NCBI GenBank assembly: GCA_002402905.1
Contig: DHGT01000083.1
Span: 25,125-89,124 of the forward strand
Origin: Desulfatitalea sp. UBA4791
Lineage (GTDB): Bacteria; Desulfobacterota; Desulfobacteria; Desulfobacterales; Desulfosarcinaceae
Direction: 5' to 3'
Length of the DNA: 64,000 bases
The stretch's first letter is position 1. Every line of letters begins with the position of its first letter. The notes beneath the pieces were generated by a model. It saw nothing but the letters and a program-made list of their open reading frames with translations, searched no databases and had not been told where the DNA came from. Both the position numbers and the translations under genes were made by a program. Below are positions 17,086-25,197 of the stretch, in pieces.

Positions 17086-18566
17086 AGGGCACCTCCCCAC
17101 ATGGCTGCGACGCGCTGGATGAGTCTTCCCAGCGGGCCGGGGATCCAGAGCCCCAATATCAGAACAACAGCAGTCAGCAGAGCCGGTGCGGTCACGGATA
17201 GAAAGGTTTCGCGATTCTTTCCAGCCGCAGTGGGCATATCTGGCGCGCTGCCGTAAACCATATGCAAGGCGGCCCACAGCAAGGCACCGAAGGCAATACC
17301 CAAAGCCGCCAGATAGCCGGCTGCGACCCCCCAGCGTTGGGCGGCGAGAGCACCCTTCAGAATCATTATTTCGCTGGTGAAGAGTCCGAAAGGGGGGGAT
17401 CCGACGATGGCCAGAATGCCCGCCATCCAGAGCAAAGCGGAAAACGGCATCGAATGGCGCAGCCCCCGGGTGGATGGCATATCCTTGGTACGATAGGCGG
17501 CCAGGATGTTGCCCGCCACCAGGAAGAGACTCGCCTTGGCCAGGGAATGGTTGACGGCATGCAGCATGGCGCCGTTCGCGGCGACACCGCCTAAGCCGAC
17601 GCCCACGGCCAGCACGCCCATATGCTCCACACTGGAATAGGCCAGCAGTCGCTTGTAGTCGGATTGAGCAATGAGCAGCATCGCGGCCCAGAGCATGGAG
17701 AGCAATCCGAACAAAAGCAACACACCTCGCCCGAACTCTCCCAGGCCGGCTGCCGCCAACACGGATTGAACGCGCAGCACGGCCAGGAAGGCACAGTTGA
17801 GCAGGGCTCCCGAAAGCAGCGCTGAAACCAGCGAGGGAGCTTCACTATGGGCGTCCGGCAACCAGGTATGCATCGGCGCCAGGCCCATTTTGGTGCCATA
17901 ACCAACCAGCATCAGTATAAAAGCGGCTTTAAGCCAGGTCGGCGAAAGGGTCTGGGCATGGTCTCTCAAAATGGGAAGCAGGAGGGTGATTTCTTCACCC
18001 TGACCGGCGGTGGTGGAGACCGCCAAAAAGAAATTTCCAAGCAGGGCCAGGGAGATGCCCACCGAGCAGATCAGCAGATACTTCCATGCCGCGCTCAGGC
18101 TCCGGTGATGACGATGGTAGTAGATCAATGGTGCGCTGGTCAGGGTGGTGGCTTCGACCGCTACCCACAGCAACCCCAGATGCTGAGCTGTGGCCACGGC
18201 CGACATGGTGGCCAGGAAGAACAGCAGACACCCGATGAAGACTCTCTCCGACCGATTAGCGAAATCGAATCCCTCCAGATAGTCGCGAATGGGTGCCTTG
18301 GTGTCGGTGCTCAGGTATCCGATGCCGTAAAGCGCCGCGGCGAAAAAGAGCGTGCTGCTGATGGTCAAAAACAAAAGGGCCGCGTCATCCATGGCCAGCC
18401 AGCCGTTGGCGGTACACGCGGTGACCGGTCGGAGCCAGGCGGTCAGCACCAACCCGCAGTGGATCGCGGAGGTGAAGAGGAACATCATCCGGCGTACACG
18501 TTCGGCAAGCGGCAGGAATGCCAGAATGCCGGCCATGGCTGGAATCAGGATTAGCGCCCAGATCAT
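17082..18566 (-). CDS. Ehr complex antiporter-like membrane subunit (HyfF/NuoN type)
   Basis: This 494-residue polytopic protein belongs to the proton-translocating antiporter-like family: it contains the segment KMGLAPMHTWLPDAHSEAPS with conserved Lys and His, and YSSVEHMGVLAVGVGLGG. It is expected to form one ion path of the membrane arm. It follows the HyfE-like gene after four bases. Codons upstream of 18566 lie inside the preceding gene, so the ATG at 18566 (MIWALILIPAMAG) is preferred. It is slightly shorter than E. coli HyfF (526). Confidence 0.88.
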   Translation of the reverse strand: MIWALILIPAMAGILAFLPLAERVRRMMFLFTSAIHCGLVLTAWLRPVTACTANGWLAMDDAALLFLTISSTLFFAAALYGIGYLSTDTKAPIRDYLEGFDFANRSERVFIGCLLFFLATMSAVATAQHLGLLWVAVEATTLTSAPLIYYHRHHRSLSAAWKYLLICSVGISLALLGNFFLAVSTTAGQGEEITLLLPILRDHAQTLSPTWLKAAFILMLVGYGTKMGLAPMHTWLPDAHSEAPSLVSALLSGALLNCAFLAVLRVQSVLAAAGLGEFGRGVLLLFGLLSMLWAAMLLIAQSDYKRLLAYSSVEHMGVLAVGVGLGGVAANGAMLHAVNHSLAKASLFLVAGNILAAYRTKDMPSTRGLRHSMPFSALLWMAGILAIVGSPPFGLFTSEIMILKGALAAQRWGVAAGYLAALGIAFGALLWAALHMVYGSAPDMPTAAGKNRETFLSVTAPALLTAVVLILGLWIPGPLGRLIQRVAAMWGGAL

Positions 18567-18570
18567 CGTC

Positions 18571-19212
18571 TCAATCCTTGAAGGTCGAAAACCGGTCCGT
18601 GTCGATGTGGTCGAACTCCCGGTTGATCTGATGGATGGTGATGCCCATGACGAATACGGCCGCCAAAACATCCAACAACACGCCGGTCTGCACCAGCCAG
18701 GGTTCGTGCACCGCAAAGGCGATGCCGAAGAGATAAATGCCGTTTTCAAGCACGAGAAAACCCAGTACCTGTGTGATAGCTTTGCGCCGTGCGATGATCA
18801 AAAAAAGACCGCAAAGCATGGTGAAAAGGGTCACAGGCACCAGCAGTTGATCCACGCCCCCGGTCGGCAGTTGCAGCTTCCGGCCGGCCAGGTGGCTGAG
18901 CACCAGGAGCCCGGTGCCCGTCAGTATGGAGAGGGTGTAGCCCATCAATGGTTCAAGCTCGCGGACAACACCGGTTTCCCGCAGAGCGCGTCGAACCAGG
19001 CCCGGCAGAACGACCGACTTGACCAGGGTGGCGGCCGCCATCATCGCCATGATCCAGGGGGTCGGCAGGTTCGGACCCAGCAGGGGCAACAAGCCGATCA
19101 CCAGGGCTTGCAGCGCCACGGTCTGGACACAGGCCCCCAAGCGGCTGGTACCCAGCAGCCGGAAATTCAGCAAAATCAAAAGAACAATGAGAATTTCTTT
19201 GAGGGCTTGCAT
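18571..19212 (-). CDS. Ehr complex membrane subunit (HyfE type)
   Basis: A 213-residue hydrophobic protein with about six membrane helices and a NuoK-like segment near QVLGFLVLENGIYLFGIAFA. HyfE of E. coli has 216 residues. The start ATG at 19212 has GAGGTG directly upstream, embedded in the end of the preceding gene, two bases after its stop. The final residues (INREFDHIDTDRFSTFKD) are hydrophilic and probably cytoplasmic. It assembles the membrane arm with the HyfB-, C- and F-like subunits. Confidence 0.86.
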   Translation of the reverse strand: MQALKEILIVLLILLNFRLLGTSRLGACVQTVALQALVIGLLPLLGPNLPTPWIMAMMAAATLVKSVVLPGLVRRALRETGVVRELEPLMGYTLSILTGTGLLVLSHLAGRKLQLPTGGVDQLLVPVTLFTMLCGLFLIIARRKAITQVLGFLVLENGIYLFGIAFAVHEPWLVQTGVLLDVLAAVFVMGITIHQINREFDHIDTDRFSTFKD

Positions 19213-19214
19213 GT

Positions 19215-20126
19215 TCACCTCATCGCCACCATGACCGCCAGAAACGAGAGAACGCCGGCCGTCACCAGGAGTTGTGGCGTGCGTATCAGCCGAAGGCGTG
19301 CCATCACCGATTCGATATAACCCACCAGAAGCGCCACGATGACCATCGCACCCAGACCAGTGGCGAAGTTGAGCAGGGAGCTGGACGCACGCAATGGCAA
19401 TGCCATGGAAACAAGGATCGCGCTCAGGATCCACATTTTCAAGGCGGAACCATACTCGATAAAGGCCAGGTCGACGCCACAGTGGTCCAGGATCATGGCC
19501 TCGTGAATCATGGTCAATTCGAGGTGAGTGTTGGGGTCGTCGAAGGGCAGACGGGCGTTTTCGGCCAGCAGGACCACCAGCAAGGCAGCCGAAACCAGCG
19601 GCAGGATGGCGTTGGCCGGCCAGACCAACCCGGCTGCCCAGGCCTGCGCGGCGAAGGCGCTCAGGGAAAAGGATTTCGTAAAGGCCGCAACCGCCAGAAG
19701 AGCGACCAATAGTGCCACTTCCGCAAGTGCCGATAACTGCGCCTCGCGGCTGGCGCCCATGCCTTCAAAGGCCGATCCCGTATCAAGGGCCGCCGATATG
19801 ATCATGAAACGCATCAATCCCAATGCATACACCACAAGGAGCAAGTCGCCTTGGAAACAAAGCCATGCGGCCGTCGATCCCAGCGGTGTGAACAAAAGGG
19901 CCAGAAGCACGGCGGCCAGTTCTATGGGCGGAGCGGTCCGGAAGATCCATGAGGTGGTTCGGCTGTAAACGGCGTCTTTGCGCAGCAGTTTGAAAATGTC
20001 ATAATATAATTGAAAAAACGATGGACCGTGCCGTCCGCCGAAAAATGCTTTGGTCCGGTTGATCACCCCTGCCAGCAGAGGCGCACTCACCAAGGCGAAC
20101 AGAACATGTAAGAGTCCCCAGCGCAT
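19215..20126 (-). CDS. Ehr complex membrane subunit (HyfC/HycD, NuoH-like)
   Basis: A 303-residue polytopic protein with the NuoH/HycD signature: KAFFGGRHGPSFFQLYYDI near the N-terminus, the loop ENARLPFDDPNTHLELTMIH and EAMILDHCG. NuoH-like subunits connect the peripheral electron-transfer arm to the ion-pumping arm. It is separated from the HyfB-like gene by 10 bases. Length matches HycD (307). Confidence 0.9.
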   Translation of the reverse strand: MRWGLLHVLFALVSAPLLAGVINRTKAFFGGRHGPSFFQLYYDIFKLLRKDAVYSRTTSWIFRTAPPIELAAVLLALLFTPLGSTAAWLCFQGDLLLVVYALGLMRFMIISAALDTGSAFEGMGASREAQLSALAEVALLVALLAVAAFTKSFSLSAFAAQAWAAGLVWPANAILPLVSAALLVVLLAENARLPFDDPNTHLELTMIHEAMILDHCGVDLAFIEYGSALKMWILSAILVSMALPLRASSSLLNFATGLGAMVIVALLVGYIESVMARLRLIRTPQLLVTAGVLSFLAVMVAMR

Positions 20127-20136
20127 GGCGTTCTTC

Positions 20137-22089
20137 CTATCCCAGATGCCAGATTAGCATCAGCAGCAAAGTGGCCACGATGTAAAGAATACACAGGTGT
20201 GTGCGTCCCTGTTGCAGGTCACGAAAAGCTGCCGCTAATCGGGCGAGTCCGCGTACGATCGGCGCGAAACAAGATTGCACGAAAAAATCGGGTGTCTCGG
20301 TTTCCAGACGAGCCGCAGTCGGAAACAAGCCTTGCGGTGCCTGCAACCGGCGGCGGGTGCGCATGAGCCCGGCGAACATGCTCCCGATCGGCTGGACAAA
20401 CGAGGCGGCGCTGTATTGCATGCGCGGAGAAGGTGCCGCATAGCCGCAGTCCCAGGTTTCGCCGGAGCGTATTTCCCGGCCGCGCAACAAAACGGCACGC
20501 AATCCCAGGAGCAGAGCCGTGCCTATGAGCAGGCCCAACCCGGCGTAGCTGATCCATGGCAGCATATGAAAGATGCCCTGCAATTCATTCAGGGACATCG
20601 ATACCGGTAGCAACTGTGATATAGCTGGCATAACAAGGCCCACCAGCCAGGGGCCGCCCAGGCCCGCCCCAAGGCAGAGCAGGGCCAGCAGGATCATTGC
20701 GGTTCGCATGCCTGCCGGTGCTTCACGCGCCTGTGATGCCGTCTTGCTGCGCGGGGATCCAAGAAAGATGATCCCAAACGCCTTGGTGAAGCAGGCGACG
20801 GCCAATCCGCCGATCAGGGCCATCGCCGCCACCGCAATCAGTCCGCTCCATGCGCTTGCACCGACACTCATGACATGGAACGCAGCGGCGTAAACGAGAA
20901 ATTCACTGACGAAGCCGTTCAGCGGCGGCAAAGCGCTGATGGCCGCCGCTCCAACCAGAAAAGCGGCGCCCGTATATGGCATATAGCGAAGCATGCCGCC
21001 CAACCGATCCATGCGCCCGGTGCCTGCGGCGTGCAGCACTGCGCCAGCACCCAGGAAGAGCAGGCTTTTGAAAAGCGCATGGTTCAAGGTATGCAGCAGG
21101 GCGGCGCAGATGCCCATGGTTGCAACCACAATGTTGCCCGCGGCGATACCCAGCACGCCGAGGCCTAAGGCCAGAACGATAATACCAATGTTTTCCACGG
21201 TGCTGTATGCCAGTAACCGTTTGAGGTCGTGCTGAACGAGGGCGAAAATTACACCGGTCAAACCGGTCACGACCCCGATGAAGATCATGACCCAGCCCCA
21301 CCCGGAAGGCGGGGGACCTAAGAAGGTAAGTACGCGCAGCAGGCCGTAGATGCCTATTTTGACCATCACGCCGCTCATCAGGGCCGAAACGTGAGAGGGC
21401 GCCACGGGGTGGGCTTCGGGTAGCCAGACATGCAGCGGTACGAGGCCCGCTTTGGTTCCGAAGCCGACCAGAGCGAGCGCGAAGATCAAGGATGCTCCCC
21501 CAGGGACGACGGCCGGGTTGAAGTGGACGAAATCCATGCTGTCGGGGCTGCCCAGCAGCATGAACATGACCAGCAAAAAGGCGGTCCCCAGGTGAGTCGC
21601 GATCAGGTAGGTCCAGCCCGCGCGAACAACACCGCATTTTTCATGATCGTGCACCACCAGGAAAAAGGAGGAGAGGGACATGACTTCCCAAAAAACCAGG
21701 AAAAAGAACCCGTCCCGCGCCAACACCACCAGCAGCATGGCTGCCAGGAGTAGATTGTACCAGCACCAGCTTAAGCTGATTGTACGCCTTGGTTGATTTG
21801 AAAGGTAGGAGTGTCCATAAACCGCTGCCATGGCGCCGATCATCCCAATCACGATGACAAACCAGGCCGTTAGGGGATCTATTTCAAGACGCGGGGCCCC
21901 GAATGGAAGCGGAATGGGTAGTGTGATGGTTGGTGATGCACCTGTCAGGAGGCTCTGGCCGCCGGCGAAGACCGCCAGAGCGCCGGCGATCGTCGCAGCG
22001 CATGGGCCAAGCACATCCCCGCGTTTCGAAAGACCGCACACTACGGCGCTTGCCAGCAAAACGATCAGGCCGATCAGCGGCAGCACCAT
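20137..22089 (-). CDS. Ehr complex antiporter-like membrane subunit (HyfB, NuoL-like)
   Basis: The 650-residue polytopic protein has the Mrp/NuoL core: FGTKAGLVPLHVWLPEAHP, SHVSALMSGVMVKIGIYGL, and LLAYSTVENIGIIVLALGLG. It is the large proton/sodium-pumping subunit of hydrogenase-4-type complexes (E. coli HyfB 672). The start ATG at 22089 has GAGG eight bases upstream; the longer frame reaching 22302 overlaps the regulator gene in another frame and is rejected. One base separates it from the stop of the EIIA-like gene. Confidence 0.9.
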   Translation of the reverse strand: MVLPLIGLIVLLASAVVCGLSKRGDVLGPCAATIAGALAVFAGGQSLLTGASPTITLPIPLPFGAPRLEIDPLTAWFVIVIGMIGAMAAVYGHSYLSNQPRRTISLSWCWYNLLLAAMLLVVLARDGFFFLVFWEVMSLSSFFLVVHDHEKCGVVRAGWTYLIATHLGTAFLLVMFMLLGSPDSMDFVHFNPAVVPGGASLIFALALVGFGTKAGLVPLHVWLPEAHPVAPSHVSALMSGVMVKIGIYGLLRVLTFLGPPPSGWGWVMIFIGVVTGLTGVIFALVQHDLKRLLAYSTVENIGIIVLALGLGVLGIAAGNIVVATMGICAALLHTLNHALFKSLLFLGAGAVLHAAGTGRMDRLGGMLRYMPYTGAAFLVGAAAISALPPLNGFVSEFLVYAAAFHVMSVGASAWSGLIAVAAMALIGGLAVACFTKAFGIIFLGSPRSKTASQAREAPAGMRTAMILLALLCLGAGLGGPWLVGLVMPAISQLLPVSMSLNELQGIFHMLPWISYAGLGLLIGTALLLGLRAVLLRGREIRSGETWDCGYAAPSPRMQYSAASFVQPIGSMFAGLMRTRRRLQAPQGLFPTAARLETETPDFFVQSCFAPIVRGLARLAAAFRDLQQGRTHLCILYIVATLLLMLIWHLG

Positions 22090-22090
22090 T

Positions 22091-22786
22091 TTAGTTTCCT
22101 CGCCTCTTCGATTGTGCGTTTTCGATGCGCAGGTCGATCTCGGAAGCGGTTTTGAAGAGTTCCTCGCGAAGGGACTTTTTCGTAATGGCAGCCTTGAAGT
22201 CAGGCTGCTGCAAAGCGAAAGAGAGCCTGGCCAACAAATGGAGGTGCGCACGGACGGTCGGGCTGACGATGGTGAAAAGGGTGTCGACCGGCCGTCCGTC
22301 AATCGCCTGGAAATCTATGGGATGTTCAAGAAAGCAGAGCGCGACCATGGGATGTTGCACATGCAGGACAATTGGATTGCGTACATGTGGGATGGCGACA
22401 CCGTCGCCGACGCCGGTCGATCCCAGAGACTCGCGTGCCAGCAAAACCTCTAATAAGAATTTTCGATCGACGGCGTCGGGGAGGGAGATGATCCGGACGA
22501 CCTCGGTGAGTACGGCGGTTTTATTTGACCCCTCCACCCTGTAGAAAATCCCGCCGGTCCACAGGGCGTCGGCCAATCCTGGCAAACTTTCAGGGTGCTC
22601 TTCCTTCAGGATATCGGTTGAAACTGGAATGCGGTTGGCAGTGGCCCATTCCAAAAGTTCGGTGCGGTTGAAACGGTACTGCTCATTGATACGATGGGCG
22701 GGCAGTTTTCGTTGAGAAATCCACCGGTAGACAGTCTTTTCGGAAACCTTCAATAGTGCGGATACGTCGCGGACGATCAGTTCCAT
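22091..22786 (-). CDS. HTH (excisionase/MerR-like) + PTS EIIA(Ntr)-like regulator
   Basis: The product has 231 residues from ATG 22786 (an ATG at 22810 would add eight). Residues 1-50 are an excisionase-type winged helix (DVSALLKVSEKTVYRWISQ, then YRFNRTELLEWA). Residues about 85-230 are an EIIA type-2 domain, with His134 in VAIPHVRNP at the place of the phosphorylated His of PtsN. It could therefore read phosphotransferase state and bind DNA. It is the first gene of the hyf-like operon, one base from the HyfB-like gene, so it may control that operon or modulate the complex. No other PTS gene is in the window. Confidence 0.82.
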   Translation of the reverse strand: MELIVRDVSALLKVSEKTVYRWISQRKLPAHRINEQYRFNRTELLEWATANRIPVSTDILKEEHPESLPGLADALWTGGIFYRVEGSNKTAVLTEVVRIISLPDAVDRKFLLEVLLARESLGSTGVGDGVAIPHVRNPIVLHVQHPMVALCFLEHPIDFQAIDGRPVDTLFTIVSPTVRAHLHLLARLSFALQQPDFKAAITKKSLREELFKTASEIDLRIENAQSKRRGN

Positions 22787-22818
22787 AATACCATGCCGAT
22801 TTTGGATCATTCTCGCAT

Positions 22819-22855
22819 TTTCTCAACAGCGGACATGTCTAAACCCGTTGAGAAA
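22819..22855. promoter_or_regulatory. Long inverted repeat upstream of the EIIA-Ehr operon
   Basis: Arms TTTCTCAAC (22819-22827) and GTTGAGAAA (22847-22855) are perfect, spaced by 19 bases, and enclose a second perfect palindrome GACATGTC (22832-22839). It begins 32 bases before the start codon of the regulator gene in a 229-base divergent intergenic region (22787-23015) that otherwise shows no gene. Confidence 0.55.
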
Positions 22856-23015
22856 GCATGTCAACAGGATTGTCTCAAGCAGGTCCCGGTGAGTTGAGGG
22901 ATGGTAACCCTTTGTATTGGGGTGCCACTTGTGGTGCATCGATCCGTGATTACCATAAAGCATAAACCAACCTAAGATCTTGGTGGTTTGAACAGATCGC
23001 CGAAAGGAGGACGCC

Positions 23016-23162
23016 ATGTCTCAACAACCCATTTCCAGCCGTGACCAACGCTGTATCAGCGAATGCATTTTCAAACATTGGAGTGAAAACAGCCAGACCC
23101 CGCCGGAGCGCCGGGCCGATGCCTACGAGCAGTGCCTGTCGAGCTGCCGGATATGTTCTTAG
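23016..23162 (+). CDS. Small cysteine-rich protein, 48 residues
   Basis: An ATG at 23016 is preceded by a near-perfect ribosome site AAAGGAGG with a five-base spacer, and the frame ends at TAG 23160-23162. The 48-residue product has five cysteines, in RCISEC (13, 17) and CLSSCRIC (40, 44, 47). The charged middle has no hydrophobic segment, so it is likely cytoplasmic. CxxxC and CxxxCxxC spacing suggests metal or Fe-S binding or a paired-Cys helical hairpin, but I do not recognise a family. It is divergent from the EIIA/Ehr operon and is followed by a terminator 75 bases later, so it appears to be a single-gene transcript. Confidence 0.72.
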   Translation: MSQQPISSRDQRCISECIFKHWSENSQTPPERRADAYEQCLSSCRICS

Positions 23163-23180
23163 TCCGGCTTTGCCGGACGA

Positions 23181-23210
23181 TTAAAGTTTAAAGTTTTAAG
23201 TTTAAAGTAA
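23181..23210. repeat. AT-rich TTTAAAGT-type intergenic repeat, copy 1
   Basis: TTAAAGTTTAAAGTTTTAAG and the following TTTAAAGTAA form an irregular repeat of the core TTTAAAGT. Related strings occur at 30698-30734 and 38287-38317, each between genes in otherwise GC-rich sequence. Confidence 0.65.
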
Positions 23211-23237
23211 AGGAATGGGGTCGATTTGAAAGACAGG

Positions 23238-23270
23238 CACCCCGGTCGATTGACCGGGGTGTTTGTTTTT
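23238..23270 (+). terminator. Intrinsic terminator after the small Cys-rich gene
   Basis: A perfect 10-pair stem CACCCCGGTC / GACCGGGGTG (23238-23247 and 23252-23261), loop GATT, followed by TTTGTTTTT. It may also end the opposing pepA transcript, although the T-run on that side is poor. Confidence 0.9.
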
Positions 23271-23288
23271 CAGGGGCATGGGAGTCGG

Positions 23289-24758
23289 CTACAGGTGGTC
23301 GATGAGGTCGCAGAGCAGGCGCACGCCGAATCCCGTGGCGCCGGGCGCGCCGTAATCCGGTCCTTTTTTCAGGAAGGCCGGGCCGGCGATGTCGATGTGC
23401 GCCCAACGCTGGTCGCCGATGAATTCGGAGAGGAAGATGGCGGCCGCGATGGCGCCGCCGTAGCGGGAGCTGGCATTGTTGTTGATGTCGGCCAGCTCGC
23501 TTTTGAGAAGCTCGCGGTAGTCTTCGGGCATGGGCATGCGCCAGCAGCGTTCGGCCGTGCGTTCGCCGGCGGCCACGATGGCCTGGGCCAGGGCGTCGTC
23601 CGGGGAAAAGACCCCGGCGATTTTGTCGCCCAGGGCCACTACGCAGGCGCCGGTCAGGGTGGCCAGGTCGATGAGCACGTCGGGTTTGTACTTCTTGACG
23701 GCATAGGCCATGGCGTCGATGAGGATCAGGCGGCCTTCGGCGTCGGTGTTGCCGATTTCGACGCTCTTGCCGGCATAGCTGGTGACGATGTCGCCGGGCC
23801 GGGTGGCGCTGCCCGAGGGCATGTTCTCCACGATGGGGGTGATGCCGATGATGCGCAGGTCGGGTTTGAGTCGGGCCACGGCGGCCATGGCGCCGGCCAC
23901 GGCGGCCGAGCCGGCCATGTCGGCCTTCATGGTGTCCAGCCCGGTGGAGGGCTTGAGGTTGAGGCCGCCGGTATCGAAGGTGACCCCCTTGCCCACCAGG
24001 ACGATGCTTTTTTTGGGTTTGGCAGGTGCATGGATCATCTCCACCAGGCAGGGCGGATGGCTGCTGCCGGACCCAACGGCCAGCAGGGCGTTGAATTTCT
24101 GGCGTTTGAGCTGGGATTCGTGCAGCACGTTGACCTTCAGCCCGGCCGCCGCGGCCATTTGGGCATAGGCCTGGGCCAGCTGTTCGGGGACCTTTTCGTT
24201 GGGCGGGGTGTTAACCCATTCACGGGCCTGGCGCACCCCGTCGCAGATGGCCTCGGTGCGGGCGATCAGGGGGCGGCAGCGCTTCGCGGTCTGGGCCGGC
24301 AGACAGAGGCCGATCTGCTTCAGCAGGTTGTTCTTGGGTTTTTCCTTATACCGCGTGTCTTTGTGGTTGGCCAGCAAGGCCCCTTCCATCAATGCCGAGA
24401 CTACCGCGGCCGCTTCCACGCCCAGCGACGGGTCCAGGGGAACGACCAGGTCGATGCCGTTCTGCCTGGCGGCCATGGCCTCTTTGACGGCCCGGCCGGC
24501 AAAGTTGCGAAACGTCTCGGCCGTCAGCTTGGCCTTGGGGCCCAGGCCGATCAAAAGGCAGCGGGCCACTCGGCCTTCCATCACGTCGTGCAGCACGATC
24601 TGGCGGTCCTTTTCAGGAGCGAACTCTTGCAGGGCCGAGGCCTTGGCGATCAGCTCACGGACCGCCGAGTCAGCGTGAATCTCAGCGTCTTCGCAGACCG
24701 CAATGGCCATGTTGTCGCTTTTGAATCGATCCAGGGCAGTGGTGTTGAATTTGAGCAT
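23289..24758 (-). CDS. pepA: Leucyl aminopeptidase (M17)
   Basis: The 489-residue cytoplasmic aminopeptidase contains the di-metal motifs of M17 peptidases: VGKGVTFDTGGLNLKPS and NTDAEGRLILIDA. The catalytic Lys of GKGVTFDTGG and Arg of the NTDAEGR loop are present. It removes N-terminal residues from peptides using two metal ions. Length is normal (E. coli PepA 503). A GGAG-type site lies before the ATG. dgkA lies upstream in the same direction, 30 bases away. Confidence 0.95.
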   Translation of the reverse strand: MLKFNTTALDRFKSDNMAIAVCEDAEIHADSAVRELIAKASALQEFAPEKDRQIVLHDVMEGRVARCLLIGLGPKAKLTAETFRNFAGRAVKEAMAARQNGIDLVVPLDPSLGVEAAAVVSALMEGALLANHKDTRYKEKPKNNLLKQIGLCLPAQTAKRCRPLIARTEAICDGVRQAREWVNTPPNEKVPEQLAQAYAQMAAAAGLKVNVLHESQLKRQKFNALLAVGSGSSHPPCLVEMIHAPAKPKKSIVLVGKGVTFDTGGLNLKPSTGLDTMKADMAGSAAVAGAMAAVARLKPDLRIIGITPIVENMPSGSATRPGDIVTSYAGKSVEIGNTDAEGRLILIDAMAYAVKKYKPDVLIDLATLTGACVVALGDKIAGVFSPDDALAQAIVAAGERTAERCWRMPMPEDYRELLKSELADINNNASSRYGGAIAAAIFLSEFIGDQRWAHIDIAGPAFLKKGPDYGAPGATGFGVRLLCDLIDHL

Positions 24759-24788
24759 GAGAAACTCCTTGCGAATCAGTAGTTCATG

Positions 24789-25166
24789 TTAAAATGATTG
24801 CCATCTCTCCCAGGCCACCAGCCCCCAGACGGCCACCGCCGCAATCAACGCAATCAGCACCGCCGCGGAGCCCATATTCTTCGCCTGGCCGGAAAGCGGA
24901 TGGCGTTCGGTGCCGATGCGATCCACCGTGGCTTCGACGGCCGAGTTGAGCAGCTCCACGATCAGGATCAGCAGGGCCGAAAAGATCAGCAGGGCGCGCT
25001 GGGCGGCCGTATGGCCCAGCCAGAAGGCCGCCGGAATGGACAGGGCGATCACGATCGCTTCTTGTCGGAAGGCGGTTTCACTGCGCCATGCCTGGGCCAA
25101 CCCCTGTAAGGAGTAGCGGGTGGCATGGATCAGGCGGGTCATTCCGGTTGCGCTGCGTTTCTCCAT
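24789..25166 (-). CDS. dgkA: Diacylglycerol kinase
   Basis: The 125-residue protein has three hydrophobic segments and the DgkA signature ELLNSAVEATVDRIG, followed by AKNMGSAAV. It phosphorylates diacylglycerol (or undecaprenol in some bacteria) at the inner membrane for phospholipid recycling. The start ATG at 25166 has GAGGAG upstream. It lies between an SF2 helicase gene and pepA, all on the minus strand. Confidence 0.92.
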   Translation of the reverse strand: MEKRSATGMTRLIHATRYSLQGLAQAWRSETAFRQEAIVIALSIPAAFWLGHTAAQRALLIFSALLILIVELLNSAVEATVDRIGTERHPLSGQAKNMGSAAVLIALIAAVAVWGLVAWERWQSF

Positions 25167-25197
25167 GATCTCCTCGTGGGCCTGGTGATACGCATCG

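Noticed and set aside
18571..19434. Longer version of the HyfE-like gene starting at 19434
   Set aside because: The extra 74 codons lie inside the HyfC-like gene in another frame; the ATG at 19212 has a good ribosome site and gives HyfE length.
22902..22950. Sigma54-like sequence on the minus strand upstream of the EIIA-Ehr operon (TGGCAC-CCCAA-TACA)
   Set aside because: The -24 half is good, but the nearly invariant GC of the -12 element is replaced by AC, so I do not call a promoter.
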